From: Parabacteroides sp. PFB2-10
Lineage (GTDB): Bacteria; Bacteroidota; Bacteroidia; Bacteroidales; Tannerellaceae
Assembly: GCF_029893085.1 (NCBI RefSeq)
Contig: NZ_JARXWI010000005.1
Span: 124,001 to 188,000 of the forward strand
Direction of reading: 5' to 3'
Length of the DNA: 64,000 nt
Position numbers and translations under genes: made by a program. The notes under the pieces are model-generated. The model saw only the letters and a program-made list of their open reading frames with translations, ran no database searches and was not told the DNA's origin. Numbering within the stretch: the first letter of the stretch is position 1; each line of letters starts with the position of its first letter. Positions 45,617 to 54,629 of this stretch are shown piece by piece.

Positions 45617-45703
45617 GTTATTATTTTTTCTAAAACGCCGCCCGTTTACTTCCTATGCCACCCTTTATCGGTTGTCGACATGGTAGAACAAAAATGTCAT
45701 TTC

Positions 45704-45892
45704 AGAATGTCAACAAACGTTAAATTGTACATTTCGGACAAAACCCCCAATTTACGATTTGTAATTTCGGCAGGACTTTGCGCGCAAAAAGGCAGGACTT
45801 CGGAGACAAACTCCCGGGAGAAACACTTTTTAACGTATGGATTTGTAAGTAAAACGCCCGTTTTGCTTACAATCGCTATTTTAACATTTCGG
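45704..45892 (+). repeat. Dispersed intergenic repeat, type II, copy F
   Basis: About 189 bp. It has TTTACGATTTGTAATTTCGG, boxes GGCAGGACTT twice at 22-bp spacing around the palindrome TTTGCGCGCAAA, core CTCCCGGGAG and GAAACACTTTTTAACGTATG, and the hairpin GTAAGTAAAAC ... GTTTTGCTTAC, whose one U.G pair is intermediate between copies G and H. Right end TTTTAACATTTCG; left end imperfect (GAATGTCAAC). Confidence 0.88.
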
Positions 45893-46008
45893 GCATTCAA
45901 TCCAACTATGGGTGACCCCATATAACTGAACCTTACCGGAAAGAGTCCGCACGCCATGAATAATTTACAATTTAACAGCCTCTATCCGTTAAAGAATGAA
46001 AATACTCG

Positions 46009-46016
46009 TTATATTT
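46009..46016 (+). promoter_or_regulatory. -7 box of the TonB-receptor operon
   Basis: TATATTTG, 70 bp before the ATG at 46087. Confidence 0.55.
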
Positions 46017-46086
46017 GCATGTGCTAAAAAAACAAAACCGTTATTTTGTTTAATTTTAACTATTAACTATAAACAGTAGACATGGT

Positions 46087-48792
46087 ATGGGAAAACATGT
46101 AATCCATTTCTTTTTAGTAGCTATTTTAACTATTTTTTGTGCGAATGGTCTCCAGGCACAAACCGTAGTTAACGGGATGGTGATTGACGCAGAGAGTAAT
46201 GAGCCTTTAGTGGGCGCTACGATTTTGGAAAAGGGAACAGCCAAAGGGGCCGTGACCGATGTGGATGGGAAATTTGAAATCACGGTGGCTCCCGGAGCTA
46301 CATTGATTTTCCGTTCTCTTGGATATAAAGATATTACCCGGACAATTGCCGGATCTGCCAGTATTGACATCGGCACCATTGCGTTGGAGATCGACGCCAT
46401 CGGTTTGGCCGACGTGACCATCACCTCTTCTATTGCTATCGATAGGAAAACTCCTGTCGCTATGGCTACCGTAACGCCGGAGATCATCGACGAACGACTG
46501 GGCGTAAAGGAGTTTCCGGAAATACTGAAACTCACACCGGGTGTGCATGTTACCCGGGACGGTGGCGCCTTTGGCGACGCCAAAGTGAATCTGCGCGGCT
46601 TCAAATCGGAAAACGTAGCTGTGATGGTAAACGGGGTTCCCATGAACGATATGGAATGGGGTGGCGTTTACTGGAGCAACTGGGCCGGACTGGCCGACGT
46701 GACCCGCTATATGCAGGTGCAACGCGGGTTGGGAGCATCCAAGGTATCTTCGCCTTCTGTCGGCGGATCGATCAATATCGTAACCCGTACGATCGATGCC
46801 AAAAAAGGAGGTTTCGCCAGCTATACGATGGGAACGGACGGATATAACAAAGTGTTATTTTCTGTTTCTACCGGCTTGAGCAAATCAGGCTGGGCGCTCA
46901 CCCTGATGGGAGGCAAAACATGGGGCGACGGTTATGTGCAGGGAACGGAGTTTGAATCATACAACTACTTCCTGAGCATCGCCAAAAAGATCAGCGACTC
47001 GCACCAGATCTCATTCACCGGATTCGGCGCTCCCCAGGTACACAACCAGCGGGGCAGCTACGACGGATTGACCATCAAAGGATGGCAGTCGATGCAGCAA
47101 TATATGCCGGATGGCGACCTGTACAGATACAATGCGACTTATGGATTCGGAAAGAATGGCGAACGCATCACATCGGCGAAGAACAAATACCACAAACCGC
47201 AATTATCCCTCAACCATTCATGGCAGATAGACCTGAAATCATCGCTGAGTACGGCGTTGTATATGTCGATCGGCGACGGATGGGGACTGCGTGGTGAAGG
47301 AACAGACTCTTCGATGGCCAACGGCTGGTATGGCGTAAGCAACGGCGTATTGAACACAAAATACAGAAATGCCGACGGCACCTTTGCATACGATCAGATC
47401 CAGGAGATGAACGAAAACAGCACGAATGGCTCACAAATGATTCTGGCGTTGAACAAGAACCAGCATCGTTGGTATGGACTTCTCTCGACCTACGAACGCG
47501 AACTGAATGAGAACCTGAATATCTCCGGAGGTATCGATGCCCGCTATTACAAAGGAATGCATACGGCAGAGATCAGCGACCTGATGAATGGTGCCTACTA
47601 TGTAGACGTACGCAACCGCTCTAATGTATTGGAAGAAAACAACAGCGCAGCCAAAAACGCCTCTTTCCTGACAGAAAAACTGACGGTAGGCGACGTGGTG
47701 TACCGCGATTACGATAGCCATATCATCCAGGGAGGTCTGTTTGGACAGGCAGAATATACCTTGGGGGGACTAAGCGCGTTTGCTTCCGGTTCGGTAAACG
47801 AATCGACCCAGTGGCGCTACGACCGCTTCTATTACGACGAAGATCATGCCAAATCAGAAACTGTTACCAATTGGGGATTCAACCTCAAAGGCGGAGCCAA
47901 CTACAACTTGAACGACTATCATAATATATTTATGAATATTGGTTACATCAGCCGCGCTCCACAGTTCAACGGCGGCGTGTTCCTGCAATCGACCACAAGC
48001 AATGAAATCAACGAAGAGGCATTGAACGAAAAGATATTCAGCGTAGAATTGGGTTATGGTGTCCGCACCTCTTTCTTGTCGGCCAACCTGAACCTGTATC
48101 ATACCAACTGGAACGATAAAACCATGGCTCGCTTAGGTGATTTCACCGATAAGAGCGACCGCTACACGGTGAATATGCAGGGAGTCGATGCCATCCACCA
48201 AGGGCTGGAAATCGACTTGGCGGTTCATCCATTTAGATGGTTAGACATCACCGGCAGCTTCTCACTGGGCAACTGGCGATGGAACGGAACTGCTACCGGT
48301 TATTTCTACAATTCAGCCGGACAGCCGATCACCGCCGACTATACGGAAGCCTCCGGTGTTGGTGCTTCCGACCACGCCAAATCGACATTCAAAATGGACG
48401 GAGTGAAAGTAGGTGGCTCAGCACAGACCACGCTGTCTGCCGGGATCAAATTCAAACCGACCAAAGACATCAGCTTCGGTGCTGATTGGTTCTTCACCGA
48501 TCGCAATTATGCCGACTGGACACCGATCAATAACGACCTGAAGATTGGCGGCGAAACAAAGTATGAGAAGCCATGGAAGATACCATCGGCTCACGTATTC
48601 GACCTCTATGCCAGCTATTCTTTCCAGATCGGTGGTTTGGCCTCCTCTGTCAGCGGTAACATATCCAACCTGTTCAACCAGGAATACATCGAAAGCGCTT
48701 ACGACGGATCGTCACACAACTGGTCGTCGGCAACGCGTGTATTCTACGGTTTAGGACGTGAGATGTCAGTTAAGTTCAGAGTTAATTTTTAA
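46087..48792 (+). CDS. TonB-dependent receptor with carboxypeptidase-like N-domain
   Basis: 901 residues. Signal peptide to about LQAQ (residue 25), CarboxypepD_reg-like domain (TVVNGMVIDAESNEPLVGATI, 26-110), a plug (ILKLTPGVHVTRDGGAFGDAKVNLRGF ... SVGGSINIVTRT) and a large barrel ending in MSVKFRVNF. It is not the SusC type: no SusD follows; instead a lipoprotein gene starts 24 bp later, likely its surface partner. Ligand unknown; a metal complex, cofactor or peptide is as likely as a glycan. Confidence 0.92.
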   Translation: MGKHVIHFFLVAILTIFCANGLQAQTVVNGMVIDAESNEPLVGATILEKGTAKGAVTDVDGKFEITVAPGATLIFRSLGYKDITRTIAGSASIDIGTIALEIDAIGLADVTITSSIAIDRKTPVAMATVTPEIIDERLGVKEFPEILKLTPGVHVTRDGGAFGDAKVNLRGFKSENVAVMVNGVPMNDMEWGGVYWSNWAGLADVTRYMQVQRGLGASKVSSPSVGGSINIVTRTIDAKKGGFASYTMGTDGYNKVLFSVSTGLSKSGWALTLMGGKTWGDGYVQGTEFESYNYFLSIAKKISDSHQISFTGFGAPQVHNQRGSYDGLTIKGWQSMQQYMPDGDLYRYNATYGFGKNGERITSAKNKYHKPQLSLNHSWQIDLKSSLSTALYMSIGDGWGLRGEGTDSSMANGWYGVSNGVLNTKYRNADGTFAYDQIQEMNENSTNGSQMILALNKNQHRWYGLLSTYERELNENLNISGGIDARYYKGMHTAEISDLMNGAYYVDVRNRSNVLEENNSAAKNASFLTEKLTVGDVVYRDYDSHIIQGGLFGQAEYTLGGLSAFASGSVNESTQWRYDRFYYDEDHAKSETVTNWGFNLKGGANYNLNDYHNIFMNIGYISRAPQFNGGVFLQSTTSNEINEEALNEKIFSVELGYGVRTSFLSANLNLYHTNWNDKTMARLGDFTDKSDRYTVNMQGVDAIHQGLEIDLAVHPFRWLDITGSFSLGNWRWNGTATGYFYNSAGQPITADYTEASGVGASDHAKSTFKMDGVKVGGSAQTTLSAGIKFKPTKDISFGADWFFTDRNYADWTPINNDLKIGGETKYEKPWKIPSAHVFDLYASYSFQIGGLASSVSGNISNLFNQEYIESAYDGSSHNWSSATRVFYGLGREMSVKFRVNF

Positions 48793-48816
48793 CCCCCTCA
48801 AAAAGAAAACAGGATT

Positions 48817-50133
48817 ATGAAAAAGATCAACATATATATAAGCTTACTGGCCATCCTTTTTCTGGCCGGATGTGACTATAACGAAGAGCATTTCAGCGGT
48901 TACGATAGCAATCTGGTGACAGATGTGGTGGCATATAGCGGCGAATACACCGGCGAATATCCCGACGAGGGCTATTTCACCGACCGCACATCATTAACGA
49001 CAGCGGTAGACAAAATGCTGAAAGGCATCTATCTCTACAACGATAAGAACTCGACGGCTAAAGTATCTATCCTCTATGGAGAAACTACTCCCGGCTTCTC
49101 TCTGCCTAAAGAGGATTACAGTCTGAAGGCTGAAGACTACGATTCGATGGGGAAAGGAGCCGGACAACCCGGTGAACACGACTACTTCGATGCCTCAATG
49201 GACATTAACGGCTACTTAATTGACTTTGTCGCCAAGAAATATGCCTCCTTAAAAGAAGGAGATATCGTGACCCTCTATTACCTCTTTAATGAGGCAGACG
49301 GCAAGAAAGAAACCCTTACTACAAGCTTTAAAAAAGAGGCGTACGGCTGGGACAAAACGGAACTAAACAGTTTTATTGCCAGTTATTACTACACGCTTAT
49401 CGCCGACGACTACAAAGAGATGGGTAATGGCACGAATGAACCGGGAGAAAAGAATTATTTCACCTCAGCCATGAATATAGATGGCTACCTGGGTTCCTTC
49501 CTGCGTATGCAGTATCCGTATGCAATTGCGGAAAAAACGGCAGTCGTTGTCTATAATTATTTAGAGAAAGGTGCGGTAATTACCAAAACATCTGTGTATG
49601 AATTCGACGGCACGAACTGGAACAGTTACGACCCATACGCTCCGATTATGACGGTTACAACCAAGATTGCCGATATGAAATACGACGGTTCCAATTGGAG
49701 TCTGAATCTGTTGATCGGTGGTAGTGTAGAGGTAACCATTAAAAAAGATGAACTGCTCTACTTGGTTGAGTGGGTAAAGAACAACAAATATGCTTATTGG
49801 GTTGACGATCTGAATGAATTCTATTACGGATCTGCCGCTAAATGGGGTGAGGTTAACAACAACTATACGAACTGGAAGGCAAACGACCCGAACAATGAGT
49901 ATGCCTCCTTGTCGGACGATCAGCTTCAGGCTCTGATGGATAAGAGAATATCCGAAGGTTTTGCCTCTCATGTATTGCCGGCTCTTTATTCCGATCCTAA
50001 CCCGGAATTGAGCTATGATGTTTCCTATAATGTGTACAGAGGCAACAGAGCCGGATGGAATATCGTTTCATTTATGTACGATAAAGACAAGAAGGTATTC
50101 TACGAAATCGCGGCACCTGCCAAGAGAAGATAG
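48817..50133 (+). CDS. Surface lipoprotein with internal duplication, partner of TonB receptor
   Basis: 438 residues; lipobox LAGC (Cys19). Two copies of a ~57-residue unit are visible: about 101-157 (DYDSMGKGAGQPGEHDYF ... DINGYL) and about 192-249 (DYKEMGNGTNEPGEKNYF ... NIDGYL), offset by about 92 residues. The acidic Asp/Asn/Tyr-rich composition fits a carbohydrate- or metal-binding surface protein. No family is recognised with certainty. It follows the TonB receptor by 24 bp and precedes a very strong terminator, so the two genes form the full operon. Confidence 0.75.
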   Translation: MKKINIYISLLAILFLAGCDYNEEHFSGYDSNLVTDVVAYSGEYTGEYPDEGYFTDRTSLTTAVDKMLKGIYLYNDKNSTAKVSILYGETTPGFSLPKEDYSLKAEDYDSMGKGAGQPGEHDYFDASMDINGYLIDFVAKKYASLKEGDIVTLYYLFNEADGKKETLTTSFKKEAYGWDKTELNSFIASYYYTLIADDYKEMGNGTNEPGEKNYFTSAMNIDGYLGSFLRMQYPYAIAEKTAVVVYNYLEKGAVITKTSVYEFDGTNWNSYDPYAPIMTVTTKIADMKYDGSNWSLNLLIGGSVEVTIKKDELLYLVEWVKNNKYAYWVDDLNEFYYGSAAKWGEVNNNYTNWKANDPNNEYASLSDDQLQALMDKRISEGFASHVLPALYSDPNPELSYDVSYNVYRGNRAGWNIVSFMYDKDKKVFYEIAAPAKRR

Positions 50134-50151
50134 GCTTGTAAGCCATACGAT

Positions 50152-50200
50152 AAACCCAAAAAGGGAGAAAACTTGTTCAGTTTTCTCCCTTTTTGGGTTT
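50152..50200. terminator. Strong bidirectional terminator
   Basis: 21-bp perfect arms (from AAACCCAAAAAGGGAG to GAGAAAAC and its complement) around a seven-base loop, between convergent genes ending at 50133 and 50215. Confidence 0.95.
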
Positions 50201-50214
50201 CTATTGGGTCACCC

Positions 50215-51516
50215 TCAGGCGAAAAGAATACGGAAACGAGTCAACCCATCGGGATAGGTACGTAGGGAGAAGGAGCAATTCAATTTTTGCAAAATCTCGC
50301 GGATAACAGTCAGGCCGATGCCCTGCCCATGCGGTTTGGTGGAGAAAAACGGGGTAAACAGTTTCGCTTCCGTCTCTTTATCAATTCCTTTTCCATTATC
50401 GATCACCTCCAGGCTGACCGGAGAAGAGGTGGTTCGTATCTCGATCATTCCGTCCGCTTCGATCGATTCCGCCGCATTTTTGATGATATTCAATAACACC
50501 TGATCGAACAGAGTTTTATCTAAAAAGACCATCGGGCAACCCTCCGCCAAGCTCATCCGGATATCGATGTTGGTATTGCGGCAGATCGTCTCCATAAAAC
50601 GCTTGCTACTCATCACCACCTCGTTCAGATCATACGACTGGCATTGCGGCTCAGGTATGCGAACGACATCCGCAAAATTGGTAATGAAGTCGCTCATCCG
50701 GTAGCAACGTTCGATCGAAACGCGCAACACCTCGTTTACATCTTCCATATCTTTCATCTCACGAAACGTACTGGCGAGCGTATCCAATGTAGAGGTAATG
50801 CCGGCTGTGGTATTGTTCACCTCGTGCGCAATCATGCGGATCACCTTTTCATACGCCTTCTTTTCCGCCTTAAACACCTCCTGGGTCAGCGGCTCTATCA
50901 AATAGAAAGAGCGATGAAATCCCCGGTCTATAAAAGAAGAATGAGTACACCTGTAAATATTGGCATCATTCAATCGGATGGTTTCCGCCCCGTACAGGGG
51001 TAGTTCCATCAGTTCCGCCGCCAGCGGAGAGTCCAGATCCGTCAGGCTTTTCCCTATGAGTGTCTCCTCCTGTTGGCTATGCAATATAACCCCAGCCGCC
51101 GGATTGAGCGATTGTATCTTTCCATCCAGATCGAAGATAACAACCCCTAAAGGCGAGGCATTGATCAGGAGATCCAGAAAATGGTTCTGTTCGCGAAGGT
51201 GCAACCGCTCGTTCTTGAGTTGCTCCATCATTTTATTGAATACCTCCACCACCCTGTCGGCTTCGGTCTGCCCCACGAGGCTAAGCCGCGAACTGAAGTC
51301 TTGCTCGCGCAACAAGTCCATTCCGTTTCCGATGATGTGTAAAGGTTTGATGATTCGCCGATAGAAAACGATCAGATAAACGACGGTTAACAAGATAGCC
51401 CCCTCTACCACAAAGAAGAGCCAGCGGGTGGAGGAGTAAAAAGAGAAATAGGCTAATACGCCCAACACCGCCAATAGTAGCCCGGTCAATATCCAGAATA
51501 GTCCTTTTATCCTCAT
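50215..51516 (-). CDS. Sensor histidine kinase of an NtrC-type pair
   Basis: 433 residues. Two adjacent membrane helices (about 5-27 and 32-51) with almost no periplasmic loop, a HAMP-like segment, a PAS domain (about 100-200), a HisKA-like helix with the phospho-His in RMIAHEVNNTTAG, and an HATPase domain (N-box LLNIIKNAAESIEA, G-boxes DNGKGID and GQGIGLTVI). It would phosphorylate the response regulator encoded 14 bp upstream. Sensing probably occurs in or below the membrane through the PAS domain. Confidence 0.92.
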   Translation of the reverse strand: MRIKGLFWILTGLLLAVLGVLAYFSFYSSTRWLFFVVEGAILLTVVYLIVFYRRIIKPLHIIGNGMDLLREQDFSSRLSLVGQTEADRVVEVFNKMMEQLKNERLHLREQNHFLDLLINASPLGVVIFDLDGKIQSLNPAAGVILHSQQEETLIGKSLTDLDSPLAAELMELPLYGAETIRLNDANIYRCTHSSFIDRGFHRSFYLIEPLTQEVFKAEKKAYEKVIRMIAHEVNNTTAGITSTLDTLASTFREMKDMEDVNEVLRVSIERCYRMSDFITNFADVVRIPEPQCQSYDLNEVVMSSKRFMETICRNTNIDIRMSLAEGCPMVFLDKTLFDQVLLNIIKNAAESIEADGMIEIRTTSSPVSLEVIDNGKGIDKETEAKLFTPFFSTKPHGQGIGLTVIREILQKLNCSFSLRTYPDGLTRFRILFA

Positions 51517-51530
51517 TTATTTTAGTATTG

Positions 51531-52904
51531 TTAGAGCTTGTCGGTCGACAGGCCATATTTCTCCATGCGTCGGTATAAGGCAGCCCGGCTGATACCCAAG
51601 GCAGAGGCTACATGCGAGAGATTCCCTTTGTAATCGTCTAATGCCTGGAGAATGGTCTGTTTCTCTATTTCGTCCAGGGTCATGCCGCTTAAGGTATTGG
51701 CTGCCGACTTTGCCTTCTCGCCACCGGCACCCTGCTGCGCCTTTAAATCGCTTGCCTGCAACAGCGTCTTTCCCGAAACAAGTATCGTACGCTCGACCAG
51801 GTTCTTTAGTTCACGGATATTGCCCGGATAGGGCTGTTGTTGCAGCCACGACAAGGCTTCCGCAGAGAATTCCACCGGCGGAAGACCGTTCAGGGCGGCT
51901 TGCTGACCGGCAAAATAGCGAGCCAACAGCGGAATATCCTCCTTCCGCTCGCGAAGAGGCGGAAGATGAATCGTAATCAGATTGATCCGATAGAAGAGAT
52001 CTTCGCGGAAGCTACGCGCGGAGACCATCTCACGCAAGTCCCGGTTTGTCGCGCTCACCACCCGTATATCAACCTTCCGTGGCCGGCTGTCGCCCAACAC
52101 TTCGAAGGTCTGATCCTGCAATACCCGGAGCAGCTTCACCTGACTCGACAGCTCCAGATCGCCGATCTCATCCAAAAAGATCGTGCCCTTATCCGCCATT
52201 TCAAAGCGTCCTTTCCGATCCATATAGGCATCGGTAAAGGCTCCTTTCTTATGACCGAACATTTCGCTTTCGAACAGGCTATGGGAAAGTCCTCCCAGGT
52301 TGACCTTCACAAAAGGATTCTCTTTGCGGAGGCTATGGGTATGGATCGCTTCGGCAATCAATTCTTTGCCCGTACCGCTTTCCCCGGTAATCAGAACCGA
52401 CGCATTGGTTGGGGCAATCCGGGAGACAGTGCCCAATATATCCTGCAACACCGGGCTCTTTCCGATAATCTTCTCAAAAGAAATCGACGCCTCGTTTTCC
52501 ATCTCTTCGGAAGAGACAGCCCGGGCATTTTTCTGCGCACTCAATTCCAATGCCGTACGAATGGTGTTGAGAAGCACCAGGTTGTTCCATGGCTTGGCAA
52601 TAAAATCAAAGGCACCCGCCCGCATGCCCTGCACGGCCAGCGTGATCGAGCCCCAGGCCGTCATCAGAATAACGGGCACATCCGGATGGAATATCTTGAT
52701 TTGTCGCAACAGTTGAATCCCCTCTTCCCCTGTGGTGGTCAGCGTGAAATTCATATCCAAAAGAATGAGATCCGGCCTACACGCACGAATCGCATCCAAC
52801 GCCTCCTGCGGATCCGAAACCGCTTCCGGTTGATAACCGGCACGTTTCAATAAAAAAGTCAGCGAGGAGCGGACTACTGTATCGTCGTCAACAATTAGTA
52901 TCAT
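51531..52904 (-). CDS. Sigma-54-dependent NtrC-family response regulator
   Basis: 457 residues from the ATG at 52904 (MILIVDDDT); the TTG upstream is unlikely. Receiver domain with phospho-acceptor D50 (LILLDMNFT), AAA+ domain with Walker A GESGTGKE, the sigma-54-contact loop GAFTDA (canonical GAFTGA with one change), GTIFLDEIGDL, and a Fis-type C-terminal helix-turn-helix (NLSHVASALGISRAALYRRM). It drives open-complex formation by RNA polymerase with RpoN. It lies between tolC-like and kinase genes; a good sigma-54 promoter precedes the tolC-like gene. Confidence 0.95.
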   Translation of the reverse strand: MILIVDDDTVVRSSLTFLLKRAGYQPEAVSDPQEALDAIRACRPDLILLDMNFTLTTTGEEGIQLLRQIKIFHPDVPVILMTAWGSITLAVQGMRAGAFDFIAKPWNNLVLLNTIRTALELSAQKNARAVSSEEMENEASISFEKIIGKSPVLQDILGTVSRIAPTNASVLITGESGTGKELIAEAIHTHSLRKENPFVKVNLGGLSHSLFESEMFGHKKGAFTDAYMDRKGRFEMADKGTIFLDEIGDLELSSQVKLLRVLQDQTFEVLGDSRPRKVDIRVVSATNRDLREMVSARSFREDLFYRINLITIHLPPLRERKEDIPLLARYFAGQQAALNGLPPVEFSAEALSWLQQQPYPGNIRELKNLVERTILVSGKTLLQASDLKAQQGAGGEKAKSAANTLSGMTLDEIEKQTILQALDDYKGNLSHVASALGISRAALYRRMEKYGLSTDKL

Positions 52905-52922
52905 AGATTGAAATAAGTGATT

Positions 52923-52930
52923 CAAAGATA
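52923..52930 (-). promoter_or_regulatory. Candidate internal -7 box before the response regulator
   Basis: TATCTTTG on the minus strand, 18 bp before the ATG at 52904, in the 50-bp gap after the tolC-like gene. It could give sigma-54-independent basal expression of the regulator and kinase. Confidence 0.55.
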
Positions 52931-52954
52931 GAGAATTCTTTCTACCCGACGGTA

Positions 52955-54436
52955 TTAGTGCAAAATAATCTCTTCAAAGTCAGCATCCAGCGACCTGTCG
53001 TTCAGAAAGTCATACAACGTAACGCTCCGGAGATTATAGTAATAACTCCAATAGGCATAGAGCTCCTGAATATGATTCAACCGCGCATTGTCTTTGGAAT
53101 TTTGCGCGTCGTTCAGGTCCAGGATATTGATCTGCCCGATCAGAAAAGTCTCGATCGATGTGTTGTAACGCTTTTCCGCCAGGACATCCACCTGGGCAGC
53201 AATCTCCAACTGGGTCGCCTGATTATTGAAGTTTTCTACTAACAGGTATATATCCTGATTGAAATTCATTTGTTGTTGGCGTGTGCGCGACAGGACGACC
53301 TCCCGGTTCGACTCGGCCACTTTCACCTTCCCTTTGCGTTTTCCCCAATCCAATAGCGGGACAGAGACACCCACCTCTAAGATCTGGTTGTCGGTAAGCC
53401 CCCGATAGGCGTCGGCCATCATCTTGTCTTTCCCGGTATATCCGATAGAGGCAAACAGACTGATATTTCGCTGGTTGCCTTTCGCCGCCGCCACGGCATA
53501 ATCCGCCTCTAAGTGTTGCCGCAGAATCCTTTTCGCCAATTTATTGTTCTCCTGCGCCTTTTCCAATACCTTTTGATACTCTATATGTACGGCAGGAGCC
53601 GTCTCGGGTAACAGAGGTTCTATCATCTCCTGTTCGCTCAACCCCAGAAAAGCGCGCAACTGAAACATCGCCGCGTTCCATGCCGACTGTGCGTCGGTAC
53701 GGTTGGCTTTTGCCTGGAGCGCAGCCTGTTGCAATCGCATAAGCTCCGTTTCCGAAATATGGCCGATCTCACGGCGAGCAACAGCAATATCATACAGCTT
53801 ATCGGCATTCTCCAGGTTTTGCTGTGCATTGCGCAGGCTTTCGCGCGCCCGCAACAGGGTGAAGAAATAGTCAATCGTATAAAGCGTGACCATCTCGACG
53901 CTTTCGATATAAGCGGCTTTGGCCTCCTGGTAGCGCACCGGCTCGATTTTTCGTTTCCACTTCTGGTTGTTCACCCCAAAGAGTGGCTGTTTCAAGGTCA
54001 GCCCGACCGGAACACTCATATACTCATTGTAGGCACCTCCCCCCAGTTGCCGGGTGAAGTCTAAGGAGGAATTCAGGGAGATCTGCCCTCCGGTCAGCGC
54101 AATATTCTGCGTCACAGAGAGTTCGCCAAACAAGCCCATGGAATTGTCGCGCACAAAGGTGTACGATCCGTCCGGTTGTTGGTATTTATTGAATCGCTGG
54201 TAATAACTGGGTAAACTACCCGTGAAGGTAACTTCCGGCAACTGATCAGCCTTATGCGTGCGGTATTCCCAGTAGGCTGTTTTCAATTCATTTAGCGCCA
54301 CGGCCGCATCGACCGACTGCATCTGAGCCAACAGAATGGCATCCTGCAAAGTCAACTGCACCCGTTTTTCCGCTTCTTGCGCCACGAGCAAACAGCTCCA
54401 AAGCAGCAAATTCGCTATTATACCTGTTTTCTTCAT
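52955..54436 (-). CDS. TolC-family outer-membrane efflux protein
   Basis: 493 residues from the ATG at 54436 (MKKTGIIANLLLW), with a signal peptide ending at LVAQ. The outer-membrane efflux protein repeats are visible as two helical pairs (about 60-230 and 300-480; e.g. VALNELKTAYWEYRTHKADQLP and QATQLEIAAQVDVLAEKRYNTSIETFLIGQINILDLNDAQ). It forms the outer-membrane exit duct for efflux or type I secretion. No HlyD, MacB or RND partner is adjacent. It heads a tolC-regulator-kinase operon with a sigma-54-type promoter. Confidence 0.92.
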   Translation of the reverse strand: MKKTGIIANLLLWSCLLVAQEAEKRVQLTLQDAILLAQMQSVDAAVALNELKTAYWEYRTHKADQLPEVTFTGSLPSYYQRFNKYQQPDGSYTFVRDNSMGLFGELSVTQNIALTGGQISLNSSLDFTRQLGGGAYNEYMSVPVGLTLKQPLFGVNNQKWKRKIEPVRYQEAKAAYIESVEMVTLYTIDYFFTLLRARESLRNAQQNLENADKLYDIAVARREIGHISETELMRLQQAALQAKANRTDAQSAWNAAMFQLRAFLGLSEQEMIEPLLPETAPAVHIEYQKVLEKAQENNKLAKRILRQHLEADYAVAAAKGNQRNISLFASIGYTGKDKMMADAYRGLTDNQILEVGVSVPLLDWGKRKGKVKVAESNREVVLSRTRQQQMNFNQDIYLLVENFNNQATQLEIAAQVDVLAEKRYNTSIETFLIGQINILDLNDAQNSKDNARLNHIQELYAYWSYYYNLRSVTLYDFLNDRSLDADFEEIILH

Positions 54437-54462
54437 TTCCTCTGTCGTTTTCCCGGCTATGG

Positions 54463-54478
54463 GCAAAACCTATGCCAA
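54463..54478 (-). promoter_or_regulatory. Sigma-54 (-24/-12) promoter of the tolC operon
   Basis: Minus strand TTGGCATAGGTTTTGC matches the consensus TTGGCACGNNNNTTGC at 14 of 16 positions with the GG and GC exactly 12 bases apart. Transcription should begin near 54452, 16 bases before the ATG. The regulator gene in the same operon is of the sigma-54-activating class. Confidence 0.8.
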
Positions 54479-54486
54479 AAGACTAA

Positions 54487-54501
54487 TGCATTGATAATGC
54501 A
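54487..54501. promoter_or_regulatory. Palindrome next to the sigma-54 promoter
   Basis: TGCATTGATAATGCA, six-base arms around three bases, centred about 42 bases upstream of the predicted start. It may be a regulator site. Confidence 0.4.
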
Positions 54502-54520
54502 ACATATAGCACTTTTTCAA

Positions 54521-54546
54521 TTGTCCGATAATGAACACTTTGTCCG
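54521..54546. promoter_or_regulatory. Candidate upstream activating sequence
   Basis: Two TTGTCCG direct repeats (54521-54527 and 54540-54546), 19 bases apart, about 70-95 bases upstream of the predicted sigma-54 start: the usual distance for an NtrC-type activator site. Confidence 0.35.
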
Positions 54547-54629
54547 CTTTCAGAAGGCCTTAAAAGAATGAAAGAACAGAAAGGGAAGGGATGATGCCGG
54601 ATAGTTTCAATCGCATTTTCATTGTTTAA

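Larger units (their letters stand above)
45585..46086. other. Divergent intergenic region with repeat copy F
   Basis: Contains the phosphodiesterase -7 box (minus strand TACCTTTG, 45609-45616), repeat copy F (about 45704-45892) and the TonB-receptor -7 box TATATTTG (46009-46016). ORFs on both strands within the repeat are not supported as genes. Confidence 0.8.

Noticed and set aside
45680-45925. ORFs on both strands inside repeat copy F (also copies A, B, E, G, H)
   Set aside because: Frames are open in repeat sequence on both strands without ribosome-binding sites; treated as non-coding.
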